Made by a program: the position numbers and the translations under genes
Source of the DNA: Pseudomonadota bacterium
GTDB taxonomy: Bacteria; Pseudomonadota; Alphaproteobacteria; Caulobacterales; Caulobacteraceae
Direction: 5' to 3'
DNA length: 41,833 nt
Assembly: GCA_023456105.1 (NCBI GenBank)
Contig: JAEYAO010000057.1
Location: 1-41,833, forward strand
In this document: one piece after another, positions 34,235 to 41,231 of the stretch
How the letters are laid out: every line of letters starts with the position of its first letter
Position numbering within the stretch: the stretch's first letter is position 1
Notes under the pieces: model-generated
Database searches by the model: none
What the model was told of the DNA's origin: nothing
The model's input: only the letters and a program-made list of their open reading frames with translations

Positions 34235-34753
34235 TCAGCCCGGGTCGCACCCGTCGAAGAAGCGCGACACCGCCGCTTTGGACCCCGTGTGCGGCGCATA
34301 GACCTCGCGCGCATCCCCTCGCCAGACGGCGATCCAGCCAACCGCGCGGAAGCGCTGAAACACCGGCTCGCGCAAGGCGACGTCCGACGCGATCAGCAGA
34401 TCGCCGTCGCCTAGGCCGGACGGCTCCCTCATCGCCGGGAACCGCTCGGTGTCGCCGCCGGACTCCAGATGGATCATGCGGTCGGCGCCTTCCGCCAGAG
34501 CGGTCAGCGTCAAGGTTCCAGACCCGGCCACGCAATCCAGCCGCAGACGCAGGTCGTCACTGGTTTCGCGCCCGTAGGCCAGCGACAGGGCGTCCCCATC
34601 CCTGTGGTCGAACCAGTCGAAGCCCGGCGTCGGGGCCGGAGCGCCCCTGTCCGCAACAGCGTCCGGCGCGCGGGTCGCGGGCGTGGCGCAGGCGCCCAGC
34701 GCCAGCACGCCCAGCGTCACGATCGTCGGGCGCGCCGCAAAGGCCCGCCTCAT
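34235..34753 (-). CDS. Two-cysteine lipoprotein, third of a tandem family
   Basis: A 172-residue unrecognised protein. It has a lipoprotein signal, lipobox LGAC with lipid Cys22, then an alanine/proline linker. The body shares a layout with the two genes upstream: an aromatic start (FDWFDHRDGD), then LAYG, a strand ending in LRLRLDC (Cys74), and a final helix with Cys169 near the end. The two cysteines probably form a disulfide in the periplasm. The start overlaps the previous gene's stop as TGATG, so an ATG six codons upstream (34771) is rejected. Confidence 0.7.
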   Translation of the reverse strand: MRRAFAARPTIVTLGVLALGACATPATRAPDAVADRGAPAPTPGFDWFDHRDGDALSLAYGRETSDDLRLRLDCVAGSGTLTLTALAEGADRMIHLESGGDTERFPAMREPSGLGDGDLLIASDVALREPVFQRFRAVGWIAVWRGDAREVYAPHTGSKAAVSRFFDGCDPG

Positions 34754-35220
34754 CAACGCGATCCCGCGCAACGCTCGCCGAAGCGGCGCAGCAGGCCTTG
34801 AAACTCGGGTTCGGCGCGCACCTCCGTGCGGTGCTCGCCCGTCGCCACCGTCAGCTCGCCGCCCGCGACGAATGCGGCGAAGACGGGATGGTCGAGGCGC
34901 AAGGTCGTCTCCACCTTGCCGCCGCGCGCGGCCCGCACCTCCATCGCGCCCGCCGCCGTCCCCGCCGTCACGCGCGCGAAGCCGGCCTTGGCCTGAGGGT
35001 CATAGAGCGACAGGACCGCCATGCCCTCGCCGGGCGTGCACTCCAGCGTCGCCCTCAGTCGCGTGGTGTCCGGAACCTCATTGGCCAGCACGACCGAGCC
35101 GCCGCTCTCGTACAAGGACCAGACCCACCGGTCGGCCGGACGGGACTGGGCATGCACGGCGTCCGGCGCGGCGTTCAGGCCAAGCAGCAGGGCGGCCATG
35201 CAGAAGAGGACCGGCTTCAT
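34753..35220 (-). CDS. Two-cysteine exported protein, second of a tandem family
   Basis: A 155-residue unrecognised protein with a signal peptide cleaved near AVHA. The body reads RWVWSLYESGG, then LRATLECTPGEGMAVLSLYD (Cys61), and ends with FQGLLRRFGERC (Cys151). This matches its neighbours in order and spacing but not closely in sequence. The gene product is predicted to be free in the periplasm. Function unknown. It is coupled by one base to the lipoprotein gene that follows. Confidence 0.7.
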   Translation of the reverse strand: MKPVLFCMAALLLGLNAAPDAVHAQSRPADRWVWSLYESGGSVVLANEVPDTTRLRATLECTPGEGMAVLSLYDPQAKAGFARVTAGTAAGAMEVRAARGGKVETTLRLDHPVFAAFVAGGELTVATGEHRTEVRAEPEFQGLLRRFGERCAGSR

Positions 35221-35267
35221 GCGAGCATCCGAAGTCAGGCGACCCGACCGCGCCCGCGCCGATCATC

Positions 35268-35723
35268 TCAGACGCGAGCGGAACCGCAATAGGACAGGAA
35301 GCCCCGCACGCCCCGGCGCTCGGCCGTCGTAGCGGTCAACACGGTTTCGCCGCCTTCGCCGCTGACGCGGATCGCGCCGCGACGCGCCAGATTCGCAAGA
35401 TTGGAGTCGTTGATCGAGATGCGCGCCTCGTCCGCATCGCCGCCGCTCATCGGATCCATCGGCGCGGGCGTGGAGGCCATGGCGCGCGCGCCGACCGGCT
35501 GCACGTCGCCATAGACGACCGCCGTGCGATCGCCGGGCGAGCAGGTTATCATCAGCGCCAGCTGGTCGGAATCGGCCATGCCGTAGGCGAGCTTGGCCAT
35601 CTCGCCCTCCTGCACCAGGTGCCACGCCATACCGGGCTGGGCGGGGGCGGACGCCTCCTGCGTCTGGGCGGTGAAGGCGACCAGACCGAGGGCGGCGACG
35701 GCGGGGATCAGGACCTTGAACAT
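35268..35723 (-). CDS. Two-cysteine exported protein, first of a tandem family
   Basis: A 151-residue unrecognised protein with a signal peptide (MFKVLIPAVAALGLVAFTAQ-). The body reads MAWHLVQEGEMAKLAYG, then LALMITCSPGDRTAVVYGD (Cys61), and ends FLSYC (Cys146). LAYG and C-x-PG/AG elements tie it to the two genes downstream. It lies 47 bp upstream of the second member and may head a transcript that runs through to the DUF885 gene. Function unknown. Confidence 0.7.
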   Translation of the reverse strand: MFKVLIPAVAALGLVAFTAQTQEASAPAQPGMAWHLVQEGEMAKLAYGMADSDQLALMITCSPGDRTAVVYGDVQPVGARAMASTPAPMDPMSGGDADEARISINDSNLANLARRGAIRVSGEGGETVLTATTAERRGVRGFLSYCGSARV

Positions 35724-35820
35724 GGGGATGCGCTCGCGTTCCGGGGTATAACGCCGGTTCGCGCGGACGGTTCACGGCTCAGCTGACGCACGTCCAGGGT
35801 GTGGCGCCCCGGCATCGCCC

Positions 35821-36564
35821 TCAGAAGGGGCTGAAGCGCTCCACCAGGCTTTGGGCGGCCGGAGAAGCCTGGACCCGGCTGATGTCGCCGCGACCGCCGT
35901 AGGAGATGCGCGCTTCGGCGATCTGGGTGTGGGCGATGGTGTTGGCCGAGGAGATGTCTTCGGGCCGCACGATGCCGGCGACCGTCAGCTCGCGCACTTC
36001 GCGGTTGGTGCGGACCTCCTGGCGGCCCTGGATCACCAGATTGCCATTGGACAGCACGTCGGTGACCACCGCCGCGATGGTCAGCGACACCTTCTCCGAG
36101 CGGCTGACCGAGCCGGAGCCCGAGGCGTTCAGTTCGCCCTCGATGCCCACCAGGCGATTGGGATCAAAGGTGTCGGGGAAGAATTTGCCGAGGTTGGATT
36201 CGAAGCCCAGGAAGTTCGACACGCCCGCCGAGGCGTCGTTCGACCGCTGGCGTTGGGTCGAGTTCTGCGTCTGGGCGCGGTCGTCGATGTCGATGCGGAC
36301 GGTCAGGATGTCGCCGATATGGCGCGCGCGCTGGTCGCCGAAGAAGGAACGGGCGCCGGTGCGCCACAGGCTGTTGGCGCTGGCGGGCGAGGCTTCCGAG
36401 CGCACGGCGCTGGCCGGCAGATAGGCCTGGCTGACCGGGACCAGGGCGGCCGGATAGCCGATGGGGGCCAGTTCCGGCCCCTTGACCGCCTCGATGGCGG
36501 TGGAGCAGGCGGCCAGCGGAGCGGCCGAGACGGCGAGGGCGGCGAAGAAGACGGCTTTGCGCAT
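35821..36564 (-). CDS. flgH: Flagellar L-ring protein FlgH
   Basis: A 247-residue lipoprotein that forms the outer-membrane L ring around the flagellar rod. The signal ends at lipobox LAAC with Cys20. Family segments are SLWRTGARSFFGDQRARHIGDILTVRIDI near residue 67, and NGNLVIQGRQEVRTNREVRELTVAGIVRPEDI near 172-203, then the C-terminal SYGGRGDISRVQ. The length is normal (about 230-250). It is the last gene of flgF-flgG-flgA-flgH, 11 bp after flgA. Confidence 0.97.
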   Translation of the reverse strand: MRKAVFFAALAVSAAPLAACSTAIEAVKGPELAPIGYPAALVPVSQAYLPASAVRSEASPASANSLWRTGARSFFGDQRARHIGDILTVRIDIDDRAQTQNSTQRQRSNDASAGVSNFLGFESNLGKFFPDTFDPNRLVGIEGELNASGSGSVSRSEKVSLTIAAVVTDVLSNGNLVIQGRQEVRTNREVRELTVAGIVRPEDISSANTIAHTQIAEARISYGGRGDISRVQASPAAQSLVERFSPF

Positions 36565-36575
36565 GGGAGAAATCC

Positions 36576-37163
36576 TCAGCGGGACGCGAACTGTTGAGCG
36601 GCGCCGGCGGCCACGGCCGTGCCCGGCCCGGTGGCGACCGCGTCGATGGTGCGGTTGGAGGTGGTGTTCAGGACGGCCACGGGCTCGCCGATGCGGGCGC
36701 TGCGCTGGGCCTTGCCCATGACGCTGAGCCGCACGCCGCCGACCTCGTAGGAGACACGAATCATGTCGTTGCGGGCGATCACCGGCTGGCCCGCCGCAGC
36801 GCTCGGCTGAGGCTGAGGCTGGAGCGACGCGGCGACGGGCGCGGGCTGAGACGCCTCGGCCGCGCTCTGGACGGCGGCGGCGCGACGCACGGCCACGCGG
36901 CGGAGACCTGTGGGGTTGGACCAGTCGAGACCCGCCTGCCGGGCCTGGGCCTGAAGCTGCCCGGCCTCCAGCACCACGGACGGGCCTTTGCGCTGGGCCA
37001 CGACCACGTCGGAGGCCGCGCCCGCGCCGTCGAAGATGTCGCCCAGGGTGACCCGGCCGTCGGCGTCCAGGGGGTTCGGGCGAAGGGTGACCTCGCCGGC
37101 GAGGGCCGGCGCGCCGCAGGCGAGCACGGCGACGGCCGCAAGGAGCGTGTGCAGCTTGGTCAT
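36576..37163 (-). CDS. flgA: Flagellar P-ring chaperone FlgA
   Basis: A 195-residue exported protein with a signal peptide ending near APALAG. The SAF-like C-terminal domain is recognised by ARNDMIRVSYEVGGVRLSV and GKAQRSARIGEPVAVLNTTSNRTIDAVATGPG. An Ala/Pro/Gln-rich stretch (about 98-125) splits the protein. FlgA helps assemble the P ring (FlgI) in the periplasm. It lies 4 bp after flgG and 11 bp before flgH, with no flgI in the window. Confidence 0.93.
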   Translation of the reverse strand: MTKLHTLLAAVAVLACGAPALAGEVTLRPNPLDADGRVTLGDIFDGAGAASDVVVAQRKGPSVVLEAGQLQAQARQAGLDWSNPTGLRRVAVRRAAAVQSAAEASQPAPVAASLQPQPQPSAAAGQPVIARNDMIRVSYEVGGVRLSVMGKAQRSARIGEPVAVLNTTSNRTIDAVATGPGTAVAAGAAQQFASR

Positions 37164-37167
37164 GATC

Positions 37168-37956
37168 CTAGTTCTTCACCTGGGCGGCGACGGACAGCAT
37201 CTCGTCGGCGGTCGAGATGACCTTGGAGTTCATCTCATAGGCGCGCTGGGCCACGATCAAGGCGCTGATTTCCGATACGGCATCGACGTTGGACGCCTCG
37301 GTGTAGCCGTGCAGCAGAGAGCCGTAGCCGACATCGCCGGGCGTTCCGACGGTGGCCGGACCCGATGCGGCGGTCTCCAGCAGCAGGTTGTCGCCCACGG
37401 CCTCCAGCCCCGCCTCGTTGAAGAAGGTCGCGAGCTCCAGCTGCCCCACGGTGGTCGGCTCGGTCGCGCCGTCGGTGGTGACCTGCACCAGCCCGGACTT
37501 GGAGATGGTGATGTCCACCATGTCCTGCGGCACGGTGATGGCCGGCTCGATGGCGTAGCCGTCTTCGGTGACCAACTGGCCTTCCTGGTTGACCGCGAAG
37601 TTGCCGGCGCGGGTGTAGGCTGTCTCGCCCGAGGGCAGGGTGACCTGGAAATAGCCCTTGCCGTCGATGGCCAGGTCGTAGCGGCCGCCCGTCTGCGTCG
37701 GCGTGCCCTGTTCGGTGATGCGATACACCGAGCCGGCCTTGACGCCCGCGCCGATCTGGATGCCGGTCGGCACCACCGTGCCCTGGCTGGACGACTGCGC
37801 GCCCATGCGCTCGACGTTCTGGTACAGCAGGTCTTGGAACTCGGCCCGCTGCTTCTTGAAGCCCACCGTGTTCATGTTGGCGATGTTGTTGGAGATGACC
37901 TCCACGTTCAGCTGCTGGGCGGCCATGCCCGAGGCGGCGGTTCTGAGTGCGCGCAT
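37168..37956 (-). CDS. flgG: Flagellar distal rod protein FlgG
   Basis: A 262-residue rod protein. The N-terminal MRALRTAASGMAAQQLNVEVISNNIANMNTVGFKK motif is the flg_bb_rod signature, and the C-terminal block SNVDAVSEISALIVAQRAYEMNSKVI is the matching helix. The core includes GKGYFQVTLPSGETAYTRAGNF. The length is exactly as in other species (about 260). It builds the distal rod above FlgF. Confidence 0.98.
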   Translation of the reverse strand: MRALRTAASGMAAQQLNVEVISNNIANMNTVGFKKQRAEFQDLLYQNVERMGAQSSSQGTVVPTGIQIGAGVKAGSVYRITEQGTPTQTGGRYDLAIDGKGYFQVTLPSGETAYTRAGNFAVNQEGQLVTEDGYAIEPAITVPQDMVDITISKSGLVQVTTDGATEPTTVGQLELATFFNEAGLEAVGDNLLLETAASGPATVGTPGDVGYGSLLHGYTEASNVDAVSEISALIVAQRAYEMNSKVISTADEMLSVAAQVKN

Positions 37957-37968
37957 CTGTCAGGGTCC

Positions 37969-38709
37969 TTATGCGGCTCGGCCGAGGCGCTCGACGGCGC
38001 GGCGGCTGAGGTCGGTGGCGTTCTCGATCATCCGCGTCACGCTTTCGTAGGCGCGGCTGATCTCGACGAGATTGGTGATTTCGATCAGCGGATTGACGTT
38101 GGCCGCTTCCAGCATGCCCTGCTGGATGCGGGCGTCCGGCGCGTCCATCGTCTGGGCGTTGGAGGTGTTGCGGTACAGGCCCTCGCCGCCCTTCTCGAGC
38201 ACGCCCAGCGCCTCGAAGCGCACCACCGACAGCCGCCCGGTGGTCTGGCCGTCCTGGGTGATGGTTCCGTCCGCGCCGACGGACACGGGCCCCAGCGCCG
38301 GGTTCAGCACGATCTCGCCGCCGTCGCCCAGCACCGGCGCGCCCGCCTTGGTGGTCAGCCGGCCTTCGGGGTCCAGGGTGAAGGCGCCGTCGCGGGTATA
38401 GGCCTCGCCGTTCGCCCCGTCGCCGACGGTGAAGAAGGCGCCTTCCCCGTCGATGGCGAAGTCCAGCGGCCGGCCGGTCTGCTGCATCGCGCCCTGGCCG
38501 AAGTCGCGGCCGACGCCCTTGTCCAGCACAAAGCTGACACCCGGCCTCACCTGGTCGTTGCGCGCGCGCTCGCCGACCTCGGTGCCCAGCATCAGCTGTT
38601 CGACCTTGAAGCCGGTGGTGTCCGCATTGGCGATGTTGTTGGCCACGATGTCGAGTTCGCGGCGCAGCGTCATCTGGCGGGACAGTCCGATGTAGGCGGC
38701 GTTTTCCAA
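37969..38709 (-). CDS. flgF: Flagellar proximal rod protein FlgF
   Basis: A 246-residue rod protein: ENAAYIGLSRQM at the N-terminus, then DIVANNIANADTTGFK, core TRDGAFTLDPEGRL, and C-terminal NPLIEITNLVEISRAYESV. The start is TTG at 38709, where the family begins; AAGGAG lies nine bases upstream. The reading frame continues to 38868 but that part would cover the promoter region. The gene sits under a near-consensus sigma54 promoter and leads flgG, flgA and flgH. Confidence 0.95.
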   Translation of the reverse strand: MENAAYIGLSRQMTLRRELDIVANNIANADTTGFKVEQLMLGTEVGERARNDQVRPGVSFVLDKGVGRDFGQGAMQQTGRPLDFAIDGEGAFFTVGDGANGEAYTRDGAFTLDPEGRLTTKAGAPVLGDGGEIVLNPALGPVSVGADGTITQDGQTTGRLSVVRFEALGVLEKGGEGLYRNTSNAQTMDAPDARIQQGMLEAANVNPLIEITNLVEISRAYESVTRMIENATDLSRRAVERLGRAA

Positions 38710-38736
38710 GCGGGCGGCTCCTTCGCCCAGCCTTGT

Positions 38737-38753
38737 CGCAACCGCCGTGCCAA
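38737..38753 (-). promoter_or_regulatory. Sigma54 (RpoN) promoter of flgF operon
   Basis: On the minus strand this reads TTGGCACGGCGGTTGCG: the -24 element TGGCAC and the -12 element TTGC with the required 5-base gap (consensus TGGCACN5TTGC, all ten conserved bases match). Predicted transcription start is near 38727, giving a leader of about 18 bases with the AAGGAG ribosome site before the TTG start. In Caulobacter, rod and ring genes are class III, dependent on sigma54 and FlbD. Confidence 0.88.
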
Positions 38754-38756
38754 CAG

Positions 38757-38762
38757 GGTTAA
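38757..38762 (-). promoter_or_regulatory. CtrA-like half site TTAACC near flgF promoter
   Basis: GGTTAA on the plus strand is TTAACC on the minus strand, just four bases upstream of the -24 element of the flgF promoter. It equals the right half of the CtrA consensus TTAA-N7-TTAAC; the left half (CCAT) does not match. By itself this is a weak prediction. Confidence 0.35.
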
Positions 38763-38805
38763 TCCAACAATGGCGGGCTCTAGCCGGCGCCCGAGCCCGC
38801 GTCGC

Positions 38806-38822
38806 CCGGCAAAACCTGCCGC
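38806..38822. promoter_or_regulatory. Palindrome resembling an ftr (FlbD enhancer) site
   Basis: CCGGCA-AAACC-TGCCGC: an inverted repeat with CGGCA and TGCCG arms separated by five bases. Its centre lies about 70 bp upstream of the flgF sigma54 site and its edge is only four bases from the CtrA-like box of fliL. Caulobacter FlbD binds GC-rich dyads called ftr sites, activating sigma54 promoters and repressing an early promoter. Placement and symmetry fit; the base-by-base match to the ftr consensus was not verified. Confidence 0.5.
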
Positions 38823-38825
38823 TTC

Positions 38826-38841
38826 TAAACGGCGCGTTAAC
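38826..38841 (+). promoter_or_regulatory. CtrA-like box upstream of fliL
   Basis: TAAA-N7-TTAAC, differing by one base from the CtrA consensus TTAA-N7-TTAAC, lies 48 bp before the fliL ATG. In Caulobacter, CtrA activates class II flagellar genes, including fliLM, from sites overlapping the -35 region. Position suits that role here. Confidence 0.6.
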
Positions 38842-38888
38842 CAAACGGGGACAGTGTTGCCGCGACATCCTGCGGGGCGAGTGCGGCC

Positions 38889-39545
38889 ATGTTGAAGCTG
38901 GGCAAGAAAAAGAAGGACGCGGCTTCGGCCGACGCCAACCTGCCCGCCGTCACGGAAGGCGAAGGCGGCGAAGGCGCGCCCAAGAAGAAGAAACTGCCGC
39001 TGCTGTTCATCGCCATCCCGGTGGCGCTGGTCGTGCTGGGCGGCGGCGGGGCGGCGGCCATGATCCTGATGAAGCCCAAGCCCGCCGAGGCGCACGGCGA
39101 AGAGGCCAAGGACGGGCACGGTGAGGAAAAGGCCGAAAAGGGCCACGGCAAGGAAAAGAAGGAAGAAAAGGGCGGCCACGGTGGCGGCAAGGAAGGCGAG
39201 GCTGATCCCGCGCTCGGCAAGATCTCCGAGGGCCCGGACGGCGTGACCTTCTACACCCTGCCCAACATGGTGGCGAACATCCAGTCGCCGGACGGCCGGC
39301 CCACCTACCTCAAGCTGACTCTGACGCTGGAGATGAAGGACGCCGAGGTCGCGGCCCATCTGCAGGAAGAGACCCCGCGCATGCAGGACATGTTCCAGAG
39401 CTTCCTGCGCGAGCTGCGGCCCGAGGACCTGGCCGGATCCGCCGGATCCTATCAGATCCGCGCCGAGATCCTGCGCCGCGTCAACCTGCTGGCCGCGCCG
39501 GGCAAGGTCGACGCCGTTCTGATCGAAGAGATGCTGGTCCAGTAG
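38889..39545 (+). CDS. fliL: Flagellar basal body protein FliL
   Basis: A 218-residue single-pass inner-membrane protein near the stator. A basic cytoplasmic N-terminus is followed by the membrane helix (about 36-60), then a long charged linker (about 65-105) of repeated GHGEE/KEK units rich in His, Lys and Glu, and then the FliL domain with FYTLPNMVANIQ, TYLKLTLTLEM, and the C-terminal ILRRVNLL. FliL proteins are mostly 150-180 residues; the difference is the linker. It begins the divergent fliL-fliM-pflI unit, and fliM follows after 4 bp. Confidence 0.95.
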   Translation: MLKLGKKKKDAASADANLPAVTEGEGGEGAPKKKKLPLLFIAIPVALVVLGGGGAAAMILMKPKPAEAHGEEAKDGHGEEKAEKGHGKEKKEEKGGHGGGKEGEADPALGKISEGPDGVTFYTLPNMVANIQSPDGRPTYLKLTLTLEMKDAEVAAHLQEETPRMQDMFQSFLRELRPEDLAGSAGSYQIRAEILRRVNLLAAPGKVDAVLIEEMLVQ

Positions 39546-39549
39546 CCCG

Positions 39550-40599
39550 ATGACCGATCCCCTGGCCGATATGGACGCATTCGGCGCGCTGGGCGGCGAC
39601 GCCGGCTCGACCATGGGCGAGCGCGTGCTGAACCAGGACGAGATCGACAGCCTGCTGGGCTTCGATCTCGGCGGCGATGACGGCGCTGGCCGGTCGGGCA
39701 TTCGGGCCATCATCAACTCGACGCTGGTGTCCTATGAACGCCTGCCGATGCTGGAGATCGTGTTCGACCGCCTGGTGCGGCTGATGACCACGAGCTTGCG
39801 CAACTTCACCTCCGACAACGTCGAAGTCAGCCTGGACAACATCTCCTCGATCCGGTTCGGCGACTATCTGAACTCGATCCCGCTGCCGGCGATCCTGGCG
39901 GTGTTCAGGGCGGAAGAGCTGGACAACTACGGCCTGCTGACGGTCGATTCCAACCTGATCTATTCCATCGTCGACGTGCTGCTGGGCGGGCGGCGCGGCA
40001 CGGCGGCGCTGCGGATCGAGGGCCGGCCCTACACCACCATCGAGCGGGTGCTGGTGCAGCGGATGGTCGAGGTGGTGCTGAACGACGCCCGTCAGGCGTT
40101 CGAGCCGCTGACCCCCGTCCACTTCAACTTGGACCGGCTGGAGACCAATCCGCGCTTCGCCGCCATCGCGCGGCCGGCCAACGCCGCCATCCTGATCAAG
40201 CTGCGGATCGACATGGAGGATCGCGGCGGCCGTATCGAACTGCTGCTGCCCTATGCGACGCTGGAGCCGATCCGGAAGATGCTGCTGCAGCAGTTCATGG
40301 GCGAGAAGTTCGGCCGCGACAACATCTGGGAAGGCCACCTCGCCACCGAGCTATGGACCACCGAGACGGAGGTCCGGGCGGTCTTGGACGAGCAGCAGGC
40401 GCCGCTCAGCACCGTGCTGGACTTCAAGGTGGGCGACACCCTGATGCTGAACGCGACCCCTGACAGCGAGGTGTCGATCCGCGCCGGCTCCATCCCCCTG
40501 ACCACCGGCCGCATGGGCCGCAAGGGCCAGAACATCGCCATCCGCGTCGAGGCGCCGATCAGCGTCGAAGCCGCGCAAAGCATGAGGAGCAGGGCATGA
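39550..40599 (+). CDS. fliM: Flagellar motor switch protein FliM
   Basis: A 349-residue C-ring protein. The N-terminal CheY-P binding motif is LNQDEIDSLLGF (residues 27-38), followed by the middle domain (GIRAIINSTLVSYERLPMLEIVFDRL...) and the C-terminal SpoA domain with LKVGDTLML-like FKVGDTLMLNATPDSEV and RMGRKGQNIAIRVEAP. It sets rotor switching with FliG and FliN. The stop overlaps the next gene as ATGA. Confidence 0.97.
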   Translation: MTDPLADMDAFGALGGDAGSTMGERVLNQDEIDSLLGFDLGGDDGAGRSGIRAIINSTLVSYERLPMLEIVFDRLVRLMTTSLRNFTSDNVEVSLDNISSIRFGDYLNSIPLPAILAVFRAEELDNYGLLTVDSNLIYSIVDVLLGGRRGTAALRIEGRPYTTIERVLVQRMVEVVLNDARQAFEPLTPVHFNLDRLETNPRFAAIARPANAAILIKLRIDMEDRGGRIELLLPYATLEPIRKMLLQQFMGEKFGRDNIWEGHLATELWTTETEVRAVLDEQQAPLSTVLDFKVGDTLMLNATPDSEVSIRAGSIPLTTGRMGRKGQNIAIRVEAPISVEAAQSMRSRA

Positions 40600-41165
40600 C
40601 CGGGGTCATCATGGACGGCGTGCTGATGCTGCTGCTGGTCGCGGCGGTCGGCTACGGCGTCAAGCTGGAACGCAAGCTGACGGCCCTGCGGGCGGGGCAA
40701 CTGGCGTTCGCCTCCGCCGTGACCGAGCTGAACTCGGCCGCAAGCCGCGCCGAGGCCGCGCTCGCGACCCTGCGGGCGTCCGGCCAGGAGACCGATCTGC
40801 TGCACGACCGCATCATCAAGGCGCGCGAGGTGAAGGCGCAGCTGGAGACGCTGATCGCCCGCGCGCCGACGGCTTCCATTGCGACGCGGATCGAGGAGCG
40901 CCCGGCCGCCGGCGCTGAGACCGCGACCCCGGTCGCCGCCTCGGTCGAAGACGACGACCGCGCCCGCCGCATGGCCGCCCTGGCCGAGCGAATTCAGGGC
41001 CTCGCGGGCCTGGCCACCAGCCGCCGGGCCGCCGCGGCGCCGGAGCAGAACCCGGGGGCCGGCAACGTCGCCGCCATTCTGCAGGCGATGACCGCTAACC
41101 AAACCGCCAAACAAAGCCTCAACGCCGCCCGGCGTAGCCTCGACGACGACCTGTTCGCCGCCTGA
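40596..41165 (+). CDS. DUF6468 membrane protein, possible PflI-like flagellar positioning factor
   Basis: A 189-residue protein with one N-terminal membrane helix (about 5-24, no cleavage site), then a coiled-coil-prone region (about 25-90) and an Ala-rich C-terminal half that ends with a conserved-looking SLNAARRSLDDDLFA motif. In Caulobacter crescentus the gene following fliM encodes a bitopic protein involved in flagellar placement (PflI), to my knowledge; the position and topology here match. Assignment rests mostly on synteny. Confidence 0.65.
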   Translation: MTGVIMDGVLMLLLVAAVGYGVKLERKLTALRAGQLAFASAVTELNSAASRAEAALATLRASGQETDLLHDRIIKAREVKAQLETLIARAPTASIATRIEERPAAGAETATPVAASVEDDDRARRMAALAERIQGLAGLATSRRAAAAPEQNPGAGNVAAILQAMTANQTAKQSLNAARRSLDDDLFAA

Positions 41166-41183
41166 CCCATTTTTCCGCCCCCT

Positions 41184-41203
41184 GCTTCGCCGCCCGGCGA
41201 AGC
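41184..41203 (+). other. Strong hairpin between the pflI-like and motE-like genes
   Basis: GCTTCGCC and GGCGAAGC form a perfect 8-bp stem with a 4-base loop. No T tract follows on the plus strand. It may shape or protect mRNA or partly uncouple the downstream gene. Confidence 0.4.
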
Positions 41204-41231
41204 GGCTTGAGGGCGTCGTGAGACCGAAGCC

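Noticed and set aside
38845..38865. A GG-N10-GC pattern before fliL that could suggest a sigma54 promoter
   Set aside because: It matches only the minimal GG/GC spacing and lacks TGGCAC and TTGC context; the CtrA-like box is a better explanation.
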